DNA from: CAYZHM01 sp964478225
GTDB lineage: Bacteria > Pseudomonadota > Alphaproteobacteria > Micavibrionales > Micavibrionaceae
Direction of reading: 5' to 3'
Assembly: GCA_964478225.1 (NCBI GenBank)
Contig: CAYZHM010000003.1
Location: 124,001 to 188,000 of the forward strand
DNA length: 64,000 bases
Part shown: in pieces, positions 32,990-41,449 of the stretch
How the letters are laid out: each line of letters starts with the position of its first letter
Numbering within the stretch: position 1 is the stretch's first letter
The notes under the pieces: generated by a model
The model's database searches: none
Told to the model about the DNA's origin: nothing
The model's input: only the letters and a program-made list of their open reading frames with translations
Made by a program: the position numbers and the translations under genes

Positions 32990-34045
32990 ATGCGATTTCT
33001 GATTATCAGCGATGCCTGGCACCCCCAGGTCAACGGAGTGGTCCGCACCTACGAACACCTCAGTAAAGAGCTTGTTCGCCGCGGCCATGAGGTTATGGTG
33101 ATCGGGCCAAGAGACTTTAAATTCCGCCTGCCCACGCCAGGTTACAGCGAAATCGAACTGGCTCTTTTTGCCTATAACGCCCTAAAGAAAAAAATTGAAT
33201 CTATAAGCCCGGAAAACATACACATTGCTACAGAGGGCCCATTGGGTTGGGCCGCACGCAGATTTTGCTTAGAGAACAATATTGAATTTTCCACTTCCTA
33301 TCACACTCATTTTCCGGATTATGCCGCCAAACGCGTCGCAACGATATTCCCCTTTTTGTACAAAACCGTCCACGAATGGACAAAAATAAAAATCCGTGAC
33401 TTTCACGCCCCTGCCACCTCTATGCTCATTGCCACCCAAAGCCTAGAAGAAGAACTTAAGGCCTGGGGGTTTAAAACACCGATGCATCGTTTCTCCCGTG
33501 GCATAAATACAGATATGTTTTATCCGGGCGAAAAAACCCACTTCAAAGAATTAAAAAGACCAGTAGCTCTTTATGTCGGCCGCGTCGCCATAGAAAAAAA
33601 TATTGAAGATTTTCTCCTCATGCCTTGGGAAGGTTCAAAAGTTGTGGTCGGTGAAGGCCCCAGCCTCCAAGATCTCAAACGCAAATACCCGGACACCGTG
33701 TTCACCGGACAACTTGTTGGCGAAGAGCTTGCAACACATTACCGCTCAGCCGATCTGTTCGTCTTCCCCTCCAGAACCGATACGTTTGGAATCGTTTTAA
33801 TCGAGGCCCTTGCCTCCGGTCTTCCGGTCGCCGCTTATAACGTGACTGGGCCCAAGGACATCATCACCGAAGACTTTTTGGGAGGACTTCATGAAACGGA
33901 TCTGGCCGCAGCCGCAAAACTAGCCATGTCACGCGGAGATCGAGCTTCTAGATCAAACCACGTTAAAACCACTTACACATGGGAGCATGCTGCGAGCCAA
34001 TTCGAAGAAGCAGTTTGGCGCAACGCAGACATAAAATATGTATAA
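32990..34045 (+). CDS. GT4 family glycosyltransferase
   Basis: This 351-residue GT-B enzyme begins LIISDAWHPQVNGVVRTYEH with the usual G-rich acceptor loop. The donor-binding C-terminal domain has LYVGRVAIEKN and the E-x7-E signature around SRTDTFGIVLIEALASGLPV. The closest familiar relatives are alpha-mannosyl or glucosyl transferases acting on lipids. It lies upstream of an LpxH-like phosphoesterase, a pairing also common in other Alphaproteobacteria, suggesting envelope lipid modification. The sugar and acceptor are not known. Confidence 0.85.
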   Translation: MRFLIISDAWHPQVNGVVRTYEHLSKELVRRGHEVMVIGPRDFKFRLPTPGYSEIELALFAYNALKKKIESISPENIHIATEGPLGWAARRFCLENNIEFSTSYHTHFPDYAAKRVATIFPFLYKTVHEWTKIKIRDFHAPATSMLIATQSLEEELKAWGFKTPMHRFSRGINTDMFYPGEKTHFKELKRPVALYVGRVAIEKNIEDFLLMPWEGSKVVVGEGPSLQDLKRKYPDTVFTGQLVGEELATHYRSADLFVFPSRTDTFGIVLIEALASGLPVAAYNVTGPKDIITEDFLGGLHETDLAAAAKLAMSRGDRASRSNHVKTTYTWEHAASQFEEAVWRNADIKYV

Positions 34046-34123
34046 ATTTGACATATGATTTGCCGCAAGTTGAAAACACCAGCTCCACGCAATAAACAAG
34101 GCGAAATATAGTCCCAAATCGTG

Positions 34124-34129
34124 TATAAT
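34124..34129 (+). promoter_or_regulatory. Possible -10 box before the LpxH-like gene
   Basis: A perfect TATAAT lies 54 bases upstream of the ATG at 34183, between the two genes. No convincing -35 sequence stands 16-18 bases before it. The terminator-like stem that follows would shorten transcripts from it. Confidence 0.3.
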
Positions 34130-34147
34130 GAACTCCAATAACTAACA

Positions 34148-34168
34148 GTGCCGATTCCGGCGCTTTTT
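34148..34168 (+). terminator. Weak terminator-like stem after the glycosyltransferase
   Basis: GTGCCG and CGGCGC pair (six pairs, one T-G) around an ATTC loop, followed by five T residues. It is 103 bases after the GT4 stop and 15 bases before the next ATG. It could terminate the glycosyltransferase message. Confidence 0.45.
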
Positions 34169-34182
34169 ATACAAAAAATAAA

Positions 34183-35196
34183 ATGACCCAGGGACGCTAC
34201 ACCGCATATGCGGCGCAACATTACCGGTCTATCTTTCTCTCCGATTTTCATATGGGGGCACGGTCTTTCGATGCCGCAGCTCTGGTAGATTTTCTTAAAT
34301 CTGTTGATTGCGATTATCTTTTCCTAATCGGCGACATTATTGATGGCTGGAAACTAAATAAGCGCTGGTATTGGACCGAAGAATGCAACGAAGTTATAGA
34401 TGAGCTTGTTCGCAAAACACAAGAAGGTACAAACATCATCTATCTTCCCGGCAATCACGATGATGAAATTCGCCGCACCCTCCCTTTCACACGAAGGCGC
34501 TTTGCGCGCAAACTTGGTATTACAATTAAGGATCGCATAATCCATACACTTGGCGACGGTCGCCAATTCCTCATATTGCATGGCGATCAGTTCGATCACA
34601 AAATCTTGCGCGGCCCCCTTCCCAAATGGAGTGACCGGCTTTATGAATTCGCGATGGATGCCTTGCGGCTTATAACCCCCCGTGCCTTACCAACCATCAC
34701 AATAAAAGGAGAAAAAAAGCCCTTCTCCTTGGCCAAAGCTTTAAAGAAACATGGAAAAATCGCTCTCTATTTAATCGGAAATCTTGAAAAGGCCGTCTAT
34801 AAAGCCGCGCAGGAGAAGGAAGTTGATGGCCTCATCTGCGGACACACTCATATCCCGATTATAAAAACCCTAAAAGACATCACATATGCCAATCCTGGCT
34901 CTTGGGTAAGCACTCATCACACAGCTCTGGTCGAGCAAGAAAACGGTACACTGGAAATTCTGGATTGGCCGGAATCCACACGCCAACAACCGGAAATCAG
35001 CCCCATCCTTAAACAACCAGCCGTATCTTGCAAGATCGTAGCTGATTCAAGCGCTTACCGGCCCCAAACAGAAACAATTGTCCGCCGTATCCGGCAAATT
35101 TGGCCTGTGCTTACAAAGTCATCCAAAGCCGCAGCACAATTAAGTTTGCCGCCTCCGCAAAACAGGTCTATAGTCGCACGGTTTTCAAACCAATAA
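34183..35196 (+). CDS. LpxH-like metallophosphoesterase
   Basis: This 337-residue calcineurin-like phosphoesterase shows all metal-binding motifs: LSDFHMGA, GDIIDGW, PGNHDD, LHGDQFD and GHTH. Sequence around IDGWKLNKRWYW resembles proteins annotated as UDP-2,3-diacylglucosamine pyrophosphatase, which make lipid X for lipid A. The C-terminal 60 residues are Pro/Gln/Ser-rich and extra. Because many Alphaproteobacteria use LpxI, the lipid A role is not assured. It sits after a GT4 gene and before cpdR. Confidence 0.8.
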   Translation: MTQGRYTAYAAQHYRSIFLSDFHMGARSFDAAALVDFLKSVDCDYLFLIGDIIDGWKLNKRWYWTEECNEVIDELVRKTQEGTNIIYLPGNHDDEIRRTLPFTRRRFARKLGITIKDRIIHTLGDGRQFLILHGDQFDHKILRGPLPKWSDRLYEFAMDALRLITPRALPTITIKGEKKPFSLAKALKKHGKIALYLIGNLEKAVYKAAQEKEVDGLICGHTHIPIIKTLKDITYANPGSWVSTHHTALVEQENGTLEILDWPESTRQQPEISPILKQPAVSCKIVADSSAYRPQTETIVRRIRQIWPVLTKSSKAAAQLSLPPPQNRSIVARFSNQ

Positions 35197-35213
35197 CTTT
35201 TTGGAAAGCTTAT

Positions 35214-35576
35214 ATGGCTCATATATTGCTGGCAGAAGACGATGTATCAATGCGCAGCTTCCTCAGCGTCGCCCTTGAGAAAGCGGGACACACCGTCGAA
35301 GCCGCCGTCGATGGGCTCTCAGCCCTTCAAGCGCTCGAAACCGCAACCACCTCTTATGATCTCTTACTGGCTGACATTGTTATGCCGGGTATGGACGGCA
35401 TCGAACTGGCCCAAAAGGCGGTCAGACAACACCCCTCACTTAAAGTTATGTTCATAACCGGTTTTGCCGCCGTTGCCATGGGTGAAAAAAACCAGCCCCA
35501 GAACACAAAAATCCTTTCAAAACCATTTCATCTCAATGACTTAGTCCAACAGGTCGAAACCCTTCTCGCCGCTTGA
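35214..35576 (+). CDS. cpdR: CpdR-like response regulator
   Basis: This 120-residue receiver starts MAHILLAEDDVSMRSFLSVA at 35214 after GGAAAG. Its sequence follows Caulobacter CpdR closely: LLLADIVMPGMDGIELA, then VMFITGFAAVAM and the ending KILSKPFHLNDLVQQV. CpdR delivers substrates to ClpXP when unphosphorylated and is controlled by the CckA-ChpT relay. This is one of the clearer alphaproteobacterial cell-cycle markers in the window. It lies 17 bases after the LpxH-like gene. Confidence 0.88.
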   Translation: MAHILLAEDDVSMRSFLSVALEKAGHTVEAAVDGLSALQALETATTSYDLLLADIVMPGMDGIELAQKAVRQHPSLKVMFITGFAAVAMGEKNQPQNTKILSKPFHLNDLVQQVETLLAA

Positions 35577-35628
35577 CTTAGAAAGTCAAACTCGGTACTG
35601 ATACCCTGTTCTACCAATAACCTCATGT

Positions 35629-35703
35629 GGGCGGTTAGCTCAGCGGTAGAGCACTTGCTCGACACGCAAGGGGTCACAAGTTCAATCCTTGTACCGCCCA
35701 CCA
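35629..35703 (+). tRNA. tRNA-Val (GAC)
   Basis: Acceptor stem GGGCGGT pairs with ACCGCCC; discriminator A and encoded CCA follow. The anticodon stem CTTGC/GCAAG holds loop TCGACAC with GAC. D and T arms (GCTCAGCGGTAGAGC, ACAAGTTCAATCCTTGT) are complete. Confidence 0.97.
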
Positions 35704-35722
35704 TTTTCTTCATCTCTTACAA

Positions 35723-36298
35723 ATGCAGAATCCTTTGTTTGACATAAGAAATCCGTCCGTCCCCGACATTACGGGATTAAACTACATTGAAAATTTTATA
35801 ACCTCCGCTGAAGAAGCTGCCCTCATACAAAAGATCGATGCCTGCCCTTGGCTCCACGATTTAAAACGCCGCGTACAGCATTACGGATACAAATATGATT
35901 ACAAAGCCCGGGCCGTAAATGATGATGCCTTTCTGGGCGGACTGCCGGAATGGCTTACAACTACAATTCAAAAACTTGGGTTTAGCCCCGATCAGGCCAT
36001 CATCAATGAATACCTACCCGGACAGGGCATATCCGCTCATATCGACTGCATCCCCTGCTTTGATGGGACGATTGCATCTTTAAGCCTTGGATCAGACGCT
36101 GTCATGCAGTTTTCAAAAGGCCATGAAAGGCAAGAGCTCTATCTTCAGCCCCGCAGCCTGATCACCCTTTCCGGCCCCGCACGCTATGAATGGCAGCATG
36201 CAATCCCGGCCCGAAAATCAGACCTGATAGACGGTTATAAAATACCACGTCAGCGCCGCATCTCCGTAACATTCCGTAGAGTCATTGTAGAAACTTAA
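35723..36298 (+). CDS. AlkB-like 2-oxoglutarate/Fe(II) dioxygenase
   Basis: This 191-residue protein has the AlkB-type jelly roll. Iron ligands are visible as ISAHIDCIPCF (His and Asp) and YEWQHAIPAR (second His). The 2-oxoglutarate Arg is in RRISVTFRR. The short size and HxDxxxCF layout resemble the ALKBH8/ABH-type group rather than E. coli AlkB, so substrate (nucleic acid or tRNA wobble base) is open. It follows tRNA-Val by 19 bases and converges on the MFS gene with a 17-base overlap. Confidence 0.87.
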   Translation: MQNPLFDIRNPSVPDITGLNYIENFITSAEEAALIQKIDACPWLHDLKRRVQHYGYKYDYKARAVNDDAFLGGLPEWLTTTIQKLGFSPDQAIINEYLPGQGISAHIDCIPCFDGTIASLSLGSDAVMQFSKGHERQELYLQPRSLITLSGPARYEWQHAIPARKSDLIDGYKIPRQRRISVTFRRVIVET

Positions 36299-37610
36299 AC
36301 AATGCCTGAAGACGACCTTTCATCAGATAGGCTGGCAAAAGTTTGCATATATATAAACCCACCCCTGCATTCATAATCGCAAAGACCAAGAAAATTTCTT
36401 TGATTTCCCAGCTTCTTGCAATCAAAACAGCGGAAAAAACAGAAGAACCGGTCACAAAAATCGCATTCAAAATAGCACTTCCGGCCATAATGCGTGAACG
36501 ATGTTCTTCATCCGTGAAATGCTGAATAATCGCATTAAGCGGTACAACATAAAGACCGCCGCATAAAGCAATCATCGTGATGCCAAAAATGATACGCCAG
36601 TGAGCCGGAAAAGACAGAAACGCACGGACATCCCAAAGCCCTTCCAAAGAATGCCTTGCCGCTCCATTGGCAAAATACAAATCAGTTGAGAAAACAGTAA
36701 TCCCAAGTGCGGCCAGCGGCACATAAACAGCTTCAATCCGCCCATGCAGCAAACGGTTATTCAATAATCCGCCAACAGCAATGCCAACAGAAAAGATGAC
36801 AAGAAAAAGCGCAAGAACATGCTCATTAGCCCCAAGCGTCCCTTCCGTATAATTTGGCATCTGCGCCATAAACATACCACCCAGAAAATAAAACCATGCA
36901 ACACCCAAAATGGCCTGAACAACCATTCGCTTTTGTCCAAAGGTATATTTCAGAATATCGAATGTTTCCGTGAGAGGATTAAAGTCCAGCTTTAAATCCC
37001 GTGCCTTGGGCAAGGCCTCGGGAATAAATCGACTGGCCACATAACCACATACAGCACACAAAACAAGCGCACCGCATACGAGAAATTTTCCGGCATCAAG
37101 TGTGATCAAAACCGTGCCCGCAATTGTACCAAACAAAATCGCCAGAAAAGTTCCTGTATTAAGCAAGGCATTCCCGCCAATAAGCTCGTCAGTTTTCAAA
37201 TGCTGCGGCAAAATCGAATATTTGCTTGGCCCAAAAAAGGCTGATTGCGCCCCCAAAGTAAACAAAACCACAAAAGAAAACACAACAGAACCAGTGAAAA
37301 GAGCGATAACACCAAAAAGAGCAATCCCAACTTCTGCCAACTTTATGATGCGAATAACCCGGTGCTTGGGAAATTTATCGGCAAGCTGTCCGCCCAGCGC
37401 CGAAAAAATAATAAACGGCAAAATAAACAAACCTGCCGCAAGCGTGACTAATAATTCCGGATTATCAACAGCCTGTATGCCCACACCATACAGCAACATA
37501 ACAACCAGAGCATTCTTAAACAGATTGTCATGAAACGCCCCCAAAAACTGCGCAACAAAAAGCGGTGCAAACCGTCTGTCCTTCAAAAGTGCAAACTGAT
37601 TATGTTTCAT
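36282..37610 (-). CDS. MFS transporter, LplT-like
   Basis: This 442-residue protein has about twelve hydrophobic segments. It begins LLKDRRFAPLFVAQFLGAFHDNLFKNAL, a start shared with lysophospholipid transporters (LplT) and the transporter domain of LplT-PlsC-Aas fusions. No acyltransferase or ligase domain is attached or encoded nearby, so lysophospholipid flipping is only a possible role. The gene is monocistronic. Confidence 0.78.
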   Translation of the reverse strand: MKHNQFALLKDRRFAPLFVAQFLGAFHDNLFKNALVVMLLYGVGIQAVDNPELLVTLAAGLFILPFIIFSALGGQLADKFPKHRVIRIIKLAEVGIALFGVIALFTGSVVFSFVVLFTLGAQSAFFGPSKYSILPQHLKTDELIGGNALLNTGTFLAILFGTIAGTVLITLDAGKFLVCGALVLCAVCGYVASRFIPEALPKARDLKLDFNPLTETFDILKYTFGQKRMVVQAILGVAWFYFLGGMFMAQMPNYTEGTLGANEHVLALFLVIFSVGIAVGGLLNNRLLHGRIEAVYVPLAALGITVFSTDLYFANGAARHSLEGLWDVRAFLSFPAHWRIIFGITMIALCGGLYVVPLNAIIQHFTDEEHRSRIMAGSAILNAIFVTGSSVFSAVLIARSWEIKEIFLVFAIMNAGVGLYICKLLPAYLMKGRLQALFKFLQ

Positions 37611-37783
37611 GCTTGAATGCTCCCTGTCTTAAAAAATAAGAAATCTACTCATGAATTAGCAGAAAAGTCCTTATTGTGCTAACTGTATGCTCCCTTAAAA
37701 TTTTTCTAAAATAACGTTCTCACAAAATGTAAAAATTGACATCCATCGATTGCATCTATTTTCTCAAATGCTAGAAAGTTGAC

Positions 37784-37927
37784 ATGAAAAAGCCAAACAG
37801 CACCGTCTCAAAACTCAAAAAACCGGCAAAACAAGTGTTTTGGACGTGGATCGCCTACCAAACCATAAAAGGCACACTTACAACGTCCCTTATATGGATC
37901 CCCTTAATTTATGCCTATCTATCTTAA
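37784..37927 (+). CDS. Small basic membrane protein
   Basis: This 47-residue frame has a Lys-rich N-terminus (MKKPNSTVSKLKKPAKQ) followed by a hydrophobic stretch (TSLIWIPLIYAYLS at the end). An AGAAAG ribosome site precedes it. It lies in the gap between the MFS gene and the Tad cluster. Composition supports a real small membrane protein, but no family is recognised. Confidence 0.45.
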   Translation: MKKPNSTVSKLKKPAKQVFWTWIAYQTIKGTLTTSLIWIPLIYAYLS

Positions 37928-38073
37928 ATAAATTTTTTTTATATATTTGATAACAAACAATTATCATCTAAATCGCCTCATCACATGGTTTTAAAAATAA
38001 GGGATGATATTTCCGCGATATCGGGTTATAATTTCTGTGAGTTAAGATAAACCTCCATATTACAGCTATAATC

Positions 38074-38760
38074 ATGTTCTCTTTTTCCAAAACCATCGCT
38101 ATCAGCCTTTTGCTCAGCACTCTGGTTCAACCCGTTTTAGCTGCTGATGAAGAAAAAGCCTCAAATGCTCCCTCACCATCCGCCCCCGCCGAGCAAATCG
38201 CACAAAATTCAGTCCAAAACAGCACAAGCGGCACGTATATCGATATCATTCCCGCGCCTTCGGTCACCAACGACGAATATCCCACAGCAATAGATGAACC
38301 AACACATCCCGCCCTCCGTCTTTCTCCCGATAAGTCCGAAATAGTAGTTCTCGATCGTCCGGCTTCTACAATTATTGTTGGCAACCCCAATCATTTGGCC
38401 GTTCTCCCCAGCACATCTCAAGGTTTAATTTTGGTAGGCCGTCAGCCTGGAGCCACACACTTCATCGCCCTGAACGACAAAGGCGAAGTTATTATGCAGC
38501 GGCACGTTCTTGTCGCAGCGCCAAAAGAAAACTACGTTCGAGTTCGTAAAACATGTGCAGCCTCAGGCGATGACGAATGCCAATCCACACAAGTTTATTA
38601 TTGCCCGGATACATGCCACCAAATTATCATAGACGCAGAGATTAAAGAACAAGATGGTGATGCTGCTGAAGCCGCCAACAAAGCCTCTCAAGGCTCATCC
38701 AATGGCGGTGGGACGCAACAACAAGGGCAACAACAAACCCCAGCCGATAGTAACGAATAG
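38074..38760 (+). CDS. Exported pilus-N-domain protein (orphan secretin N-terminal domain)
   Basis: This 228-residue protein has a signal peptide (cleavage near VLAAD), a Ser/Pro/Asn linker and one domain near residues 90-150 (SEIVVLDRPASTIIVGNPNH, then LVGRQPGATHFIALND). That domain is paralogous to the N-terminal domain of the CpaC secretin encoded below (pilus-formation N domain). The secretin body is absent. A four-Cys segment (KTCAASGDDEC, YYCPDTCHQ) and a Gln-rich tail follow. It lies beside tadD and is probably a periplasmic Tad accessory. Confidence 0.8.
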   Translation: MFSFSKTIAISLLLSTLVQPVLAADEEKASNAPSPSAPAEQIAQNSVQNSTSGTYIDIIPAPSVTNDEYPTAIDEPTHPALRLSPDKSEIVVLDRPASTIIVGNPNHLAVLPSTSQGLILVGRQPGATHFIALNDKGEVIMQRHVLVAAPKENYVRVRKTCAASGDDECQSTQVYYCPDTCHQIIIDAEIKEQDGDAAEAANKASQGSSNGGGTQQQGQQQTPADSNE

Positions 38761-38787
38761 AGATTTATAGTAGACAAAGGGTACAAC

Positions 38788-39495
38788 ATGAGACAATCAC
38801 GATTTTTAAGAATTGTAGCAACAATGGCAACAGGCCTGACTTTAACCGCCTGTCAAACAACAACGGCCCAAGAGCAAGCAAACACGCGCGCAGAACGAAT
38901 TGACACCGCCCTCGAAAAGGCAGCTTCAGAGGCCGCCACAAAAGGCAACAAATCACAGAACTTAAGTTATCTTGAAAAAATATATGCTCGGAAAAGTACG
39001 GATCCCGAAGCCGCAATTAATTATGGCGCCGCCTTAAGAGAAGCAAAAGAGTATGAGCGCGCCGCCCTTGTTCTTGCCCCCTTTGCCAGCAGTGCAGACG
39101 CACCAGCTCAGGCCAAAACCGAATATGCGGGCGTCCAGCTTGCTCTTGGCAACAACGACGAAGCTGAAAAATACGCGCAAAAGGCCGTTATGCAGGATGC
39201 CAAACAGTATCGCGCATTCCATTACCTCGGCATAGCTTTAGATGCAAAAGGGCGCCATCCGGAAGCCGAACGCGCTTACAAAAAGGGACTTGAAAACTGG
39301 GAAGGCGATCCTGTTCCGATCATGAACAATCTATCTCTAAACTTGGCTTCACAAGGCTATTTAAACGAGGCGTTGGAAATTCTACAAAAAGCCAAAGCTT
39401 TGGCCCCAAACCGTATAGAGGTCGAACGGAATATTCGGATTGTTAAAGCTCTAATGGAATCATACGCCTACACTCCGCCAAGCAAAAACAATTAG
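38788..39495 (+). CDS. tadD: Tad pilus TPR lipoprotein TadD
   Basis: This 235-residue lipoprotein (lipobox LTAC, Cys near residue 22) carries tetratricopeptide repeats (AAINYGAALREAKEYERAAL, FHYLGIALDAKGRHPEAERA, MNNLSLNLASQGYLNEALEI). TadD acts as pilotin-like partner of the secretin in Tad systems. It follows the orphan N-domain gene by 27 bases and converges with tadC, sharing four bases. Confidence 0.87.
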   Translation: MRQSRFLRIVATMATGLTLTACQTTTAQEQANTRAERIDTALEKAASEAATKGNKSQNLSYLEKIYARKSTDPEAAINYGAALREAKEYERAALVLAPFASSADAPAQAKTEYAGVQLALGNNDEAEKYAQKAVMQDAKQYRAFHYLGIALDAKGRHPEAERAYKKGLENWEGDPVPIMNNLSLNLASQGYLNEALEILQKAKALAPNRIEVERNIRIVKALMESYAYTPPSKNN

Positions 39496-40445
39496 CCGCC
39501 GACACCTGCCGCTGATGCTTGAATGCCTGCGGGGCCAAGAATAATAACAAACAGGGCCGGCAGGAAAAATAAAATCATTGGCACAGTCAACTTAGGGGGT
39601 AATGCTGCAGCCTTCTGCTCTGCTGTCGCCATACGTATATCGCGCAACTCTTCTGACATAACCCTCATCGCTTGCGAAATTGATGTCCCATACTGCTCTG
39701 CCTGAATGAGCGCAGTAGCAAAACTCTTCGCACCCCCGCTTCCTACGCGTCTTGCAAAATCCTGGAGTGCCTTTCTACGATCATTTAACATCGCCATCTC
39801 GGCGCTTAAAATCCCCAACTCTTCAGCCAACACAGGCGAGTGTTCAGCCACTTCATGGGCCACACGGTCAACCGTTTGCTCCAATCCAATCCCGCCCTGG
39901 ACACAAATCAACATCATGTCGAGCGAGTCCGGGAAGGCAAGACCAATCTCTTCCTGACGCTTTTGAATAATATTTTGAACCAGCAAAGCCGGAAGCTTAA
40001 AGCCCGTTCCAGCAGCTCCCAGCAAGATCAACAAAGTCATAAGATCTGATATTTCCTTTTCTGATTTGGAGATAAACATCATGGCCAAAAGACAAAACAG
40101 AATTGGCAAAACGCCTTGAGCAATCATATATTTAATCGGCGCCGCAGGATCACGAATACCCGCCTGAAGAAGTTTGCTGCGAACCTTCTCCCCCATTTCC
40201 CCTGCAAGCTTTTGCACCTTATAAAATCCAGCCATGGACTCTTTGGCCGACATCTGCTCTTGCGTTACAACTTTGTTCATCTTGCCATCACGCGTTGCTT
40301 GGAATAAGTCTTTGCGGCGTTTTTCAATAATAGAATGAAATCTTTCTTTCTTTTCCGACCGGTTCAAAAACGGTAGAGCAAACGCTGTGAATGACCCTGC
40401 GGCAATCAATGCCGCAATAAAGGTGATAATCATTTGTTTGTCCAT
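39492..40445 (-). CDS. tadC: Tad inner-membrane platform protein TadC
   Basis: This 317-residue protein has a type II secretion F (T2SSF) domain with flanking membrane helices (near residues 10, 105, 135 and 290). FPDSLDMMLICVQGGIGLEQ and AEQYGTSISQAMRVMSEELR are family landmarks. It pairs with TadB to form the pilus assembly platform. It is the last gene in the minus-strand Tad series. Confidence 0.9.
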   Translation of the reverse strand: MDKQMIITFIAALIAAGSFTAFALPFLNRSEKKERFHSIIEKRRKDLFQATRDGKMNKVVTQEQMSAKESMAGFYKVQKLAGEMGEKVRSKLLQAGIRDPAAPIKYMIAQGVLPILFCLLAMMFISKSEKEISDLMTLLILLGAAGTGFKLPALLVQNIIQKRQEEIGLAFPDSLDMMLICVQGGIGLEQTVDRVAHEVAEHSPVLAEELGILSAEMAMLNDRRKALQDFARRVGSGGAKSFATALIQAEQYGTSISQAMRVMSEELRDIRMATAEQKAAALPPKLTVPMILFFLPALFVIILGPAGIQASAAGVGG

Positions 40446-40457
40446 AAAAGCGCCTCC

Positions 40458-41447
40458 TCAAATTTTAAAATTAATCATGACCTTCATCACAACGATACCA
40501 AGCGACATCCAAACAACCGCGCCCGCCAACAAAATATTGCCAAAAGAATCTTCAAACAAAATCATGATGTACTCGCGGTTCGTAAAATACATACCCAAGG
40601 CAAGCAAAATCGGTAACGCTCCGATAATACTGGCCGATGCAATCGCTTCTGAAGACAAAGCCTTAATTTTGCGCTTCAATTTAAAACGAGCCCGTATAAC
40701 GTTTGACAAATTTTGTAGAACTTCAGACAAGCTCGAACCAGTTTGCGCTTGAATAGAAAGCCCTGTCGCAAACATTTGTACTTCAGTCAAAGGCATACGG
40801 CGCATCGCCTCTTGCGCAGCTTCATGCAGAGGGACACCGATTTTTTGTTTATCATAAATCCGCGACATTTCTTCGCCAATTGGCCCTGTGAACTCTTTGC
40901 TAATCATCGCAATCGCTTCCGAGACTGGCATCCCCGACTTTAACAAACGCGTCATCGCATCAAGCGCATCAGGAAACTCCTCTAAAAATTTCTTTTGCCT
41001 GCCTTTTGTCATGTGGCGCACAACCAACTTTGGCACACCAAAAAAACCTATGACGGCTGACAAAACCAGCATCAAAGATCCCGCACCCATAATTTTCGCC
41101 AAAACCAAAACAACAACCATGCTGATGACAGAAAAAATCCAATACTGCTTGATCGAAATTTCCCATCCCGCTTGCTCAAGCATAATCGACAACGTAGGCT
41201 TTTTCTTCTTATCACCCCCCTCATCATCATTGCCTTTTCTGCCCTTAAGCTTCTTGGCAATTTCAGCACGGCGTTTATTTTGCTCATCCGCAGCCGAAGC
41301 TTTTTTAACCTCAGTACTCGCAGTCCCCATAATCAGACTGATCGCGCGCTGCTTACGCTTCGCTTGTTGGTTTAATATAAGAAAAAATCCCGTCCCCGCT
41401 ATAACCAAAACAATAACGAATATCAGTATAATCTGAACGGGTTCCAT
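40458..41447 (-). CDS. tadB: Tad inner-membrane platform protein TadB
   Basis: This 329-residue T2SSF-domain protein has an N-terminal helix (ILIFVIVLVIAGTGFFLILN), two more near residues 105-135, and two at the C-terminus. FPDALDAMTRLLKSGMPVSEA and LSIQAQTGSSLSEVLQNLSN are typical. It is separated from cpaF by two bases and from tadC by 12, so one operon is clear. Confidence 0.91.
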   Translation of the reverse strand: MEPVQIILIFVIVLVIAGTGFFLILNQQAKRKQRAISLIMGTASTEVKKASAADEQNKRRAEIAKKLKGRKGNDDEGGDKKKKPTLSIMLEQAGWEISIKQYWIFSVISMVVVLVLAKIMGAGSLMLVLSAVIGFFGVPKLVVRHMTKGRQKKFLEEFPDALDAMTRLLKSGMPVSEAIAMISKEFTGPIGEEMSRIYDKQKIGVPLHEAAQEAMRRMPLTEVQMFATGLSIQAQTGSSLSEVLQNLSNVIRARFKLKRKIKALSSEAIASASIIGALPILLALGMYFTNREYIMILFEDSFGNILLAGAVVWMSLGIVVMKVMINFKI

Positions 41448-41449
41448 GC

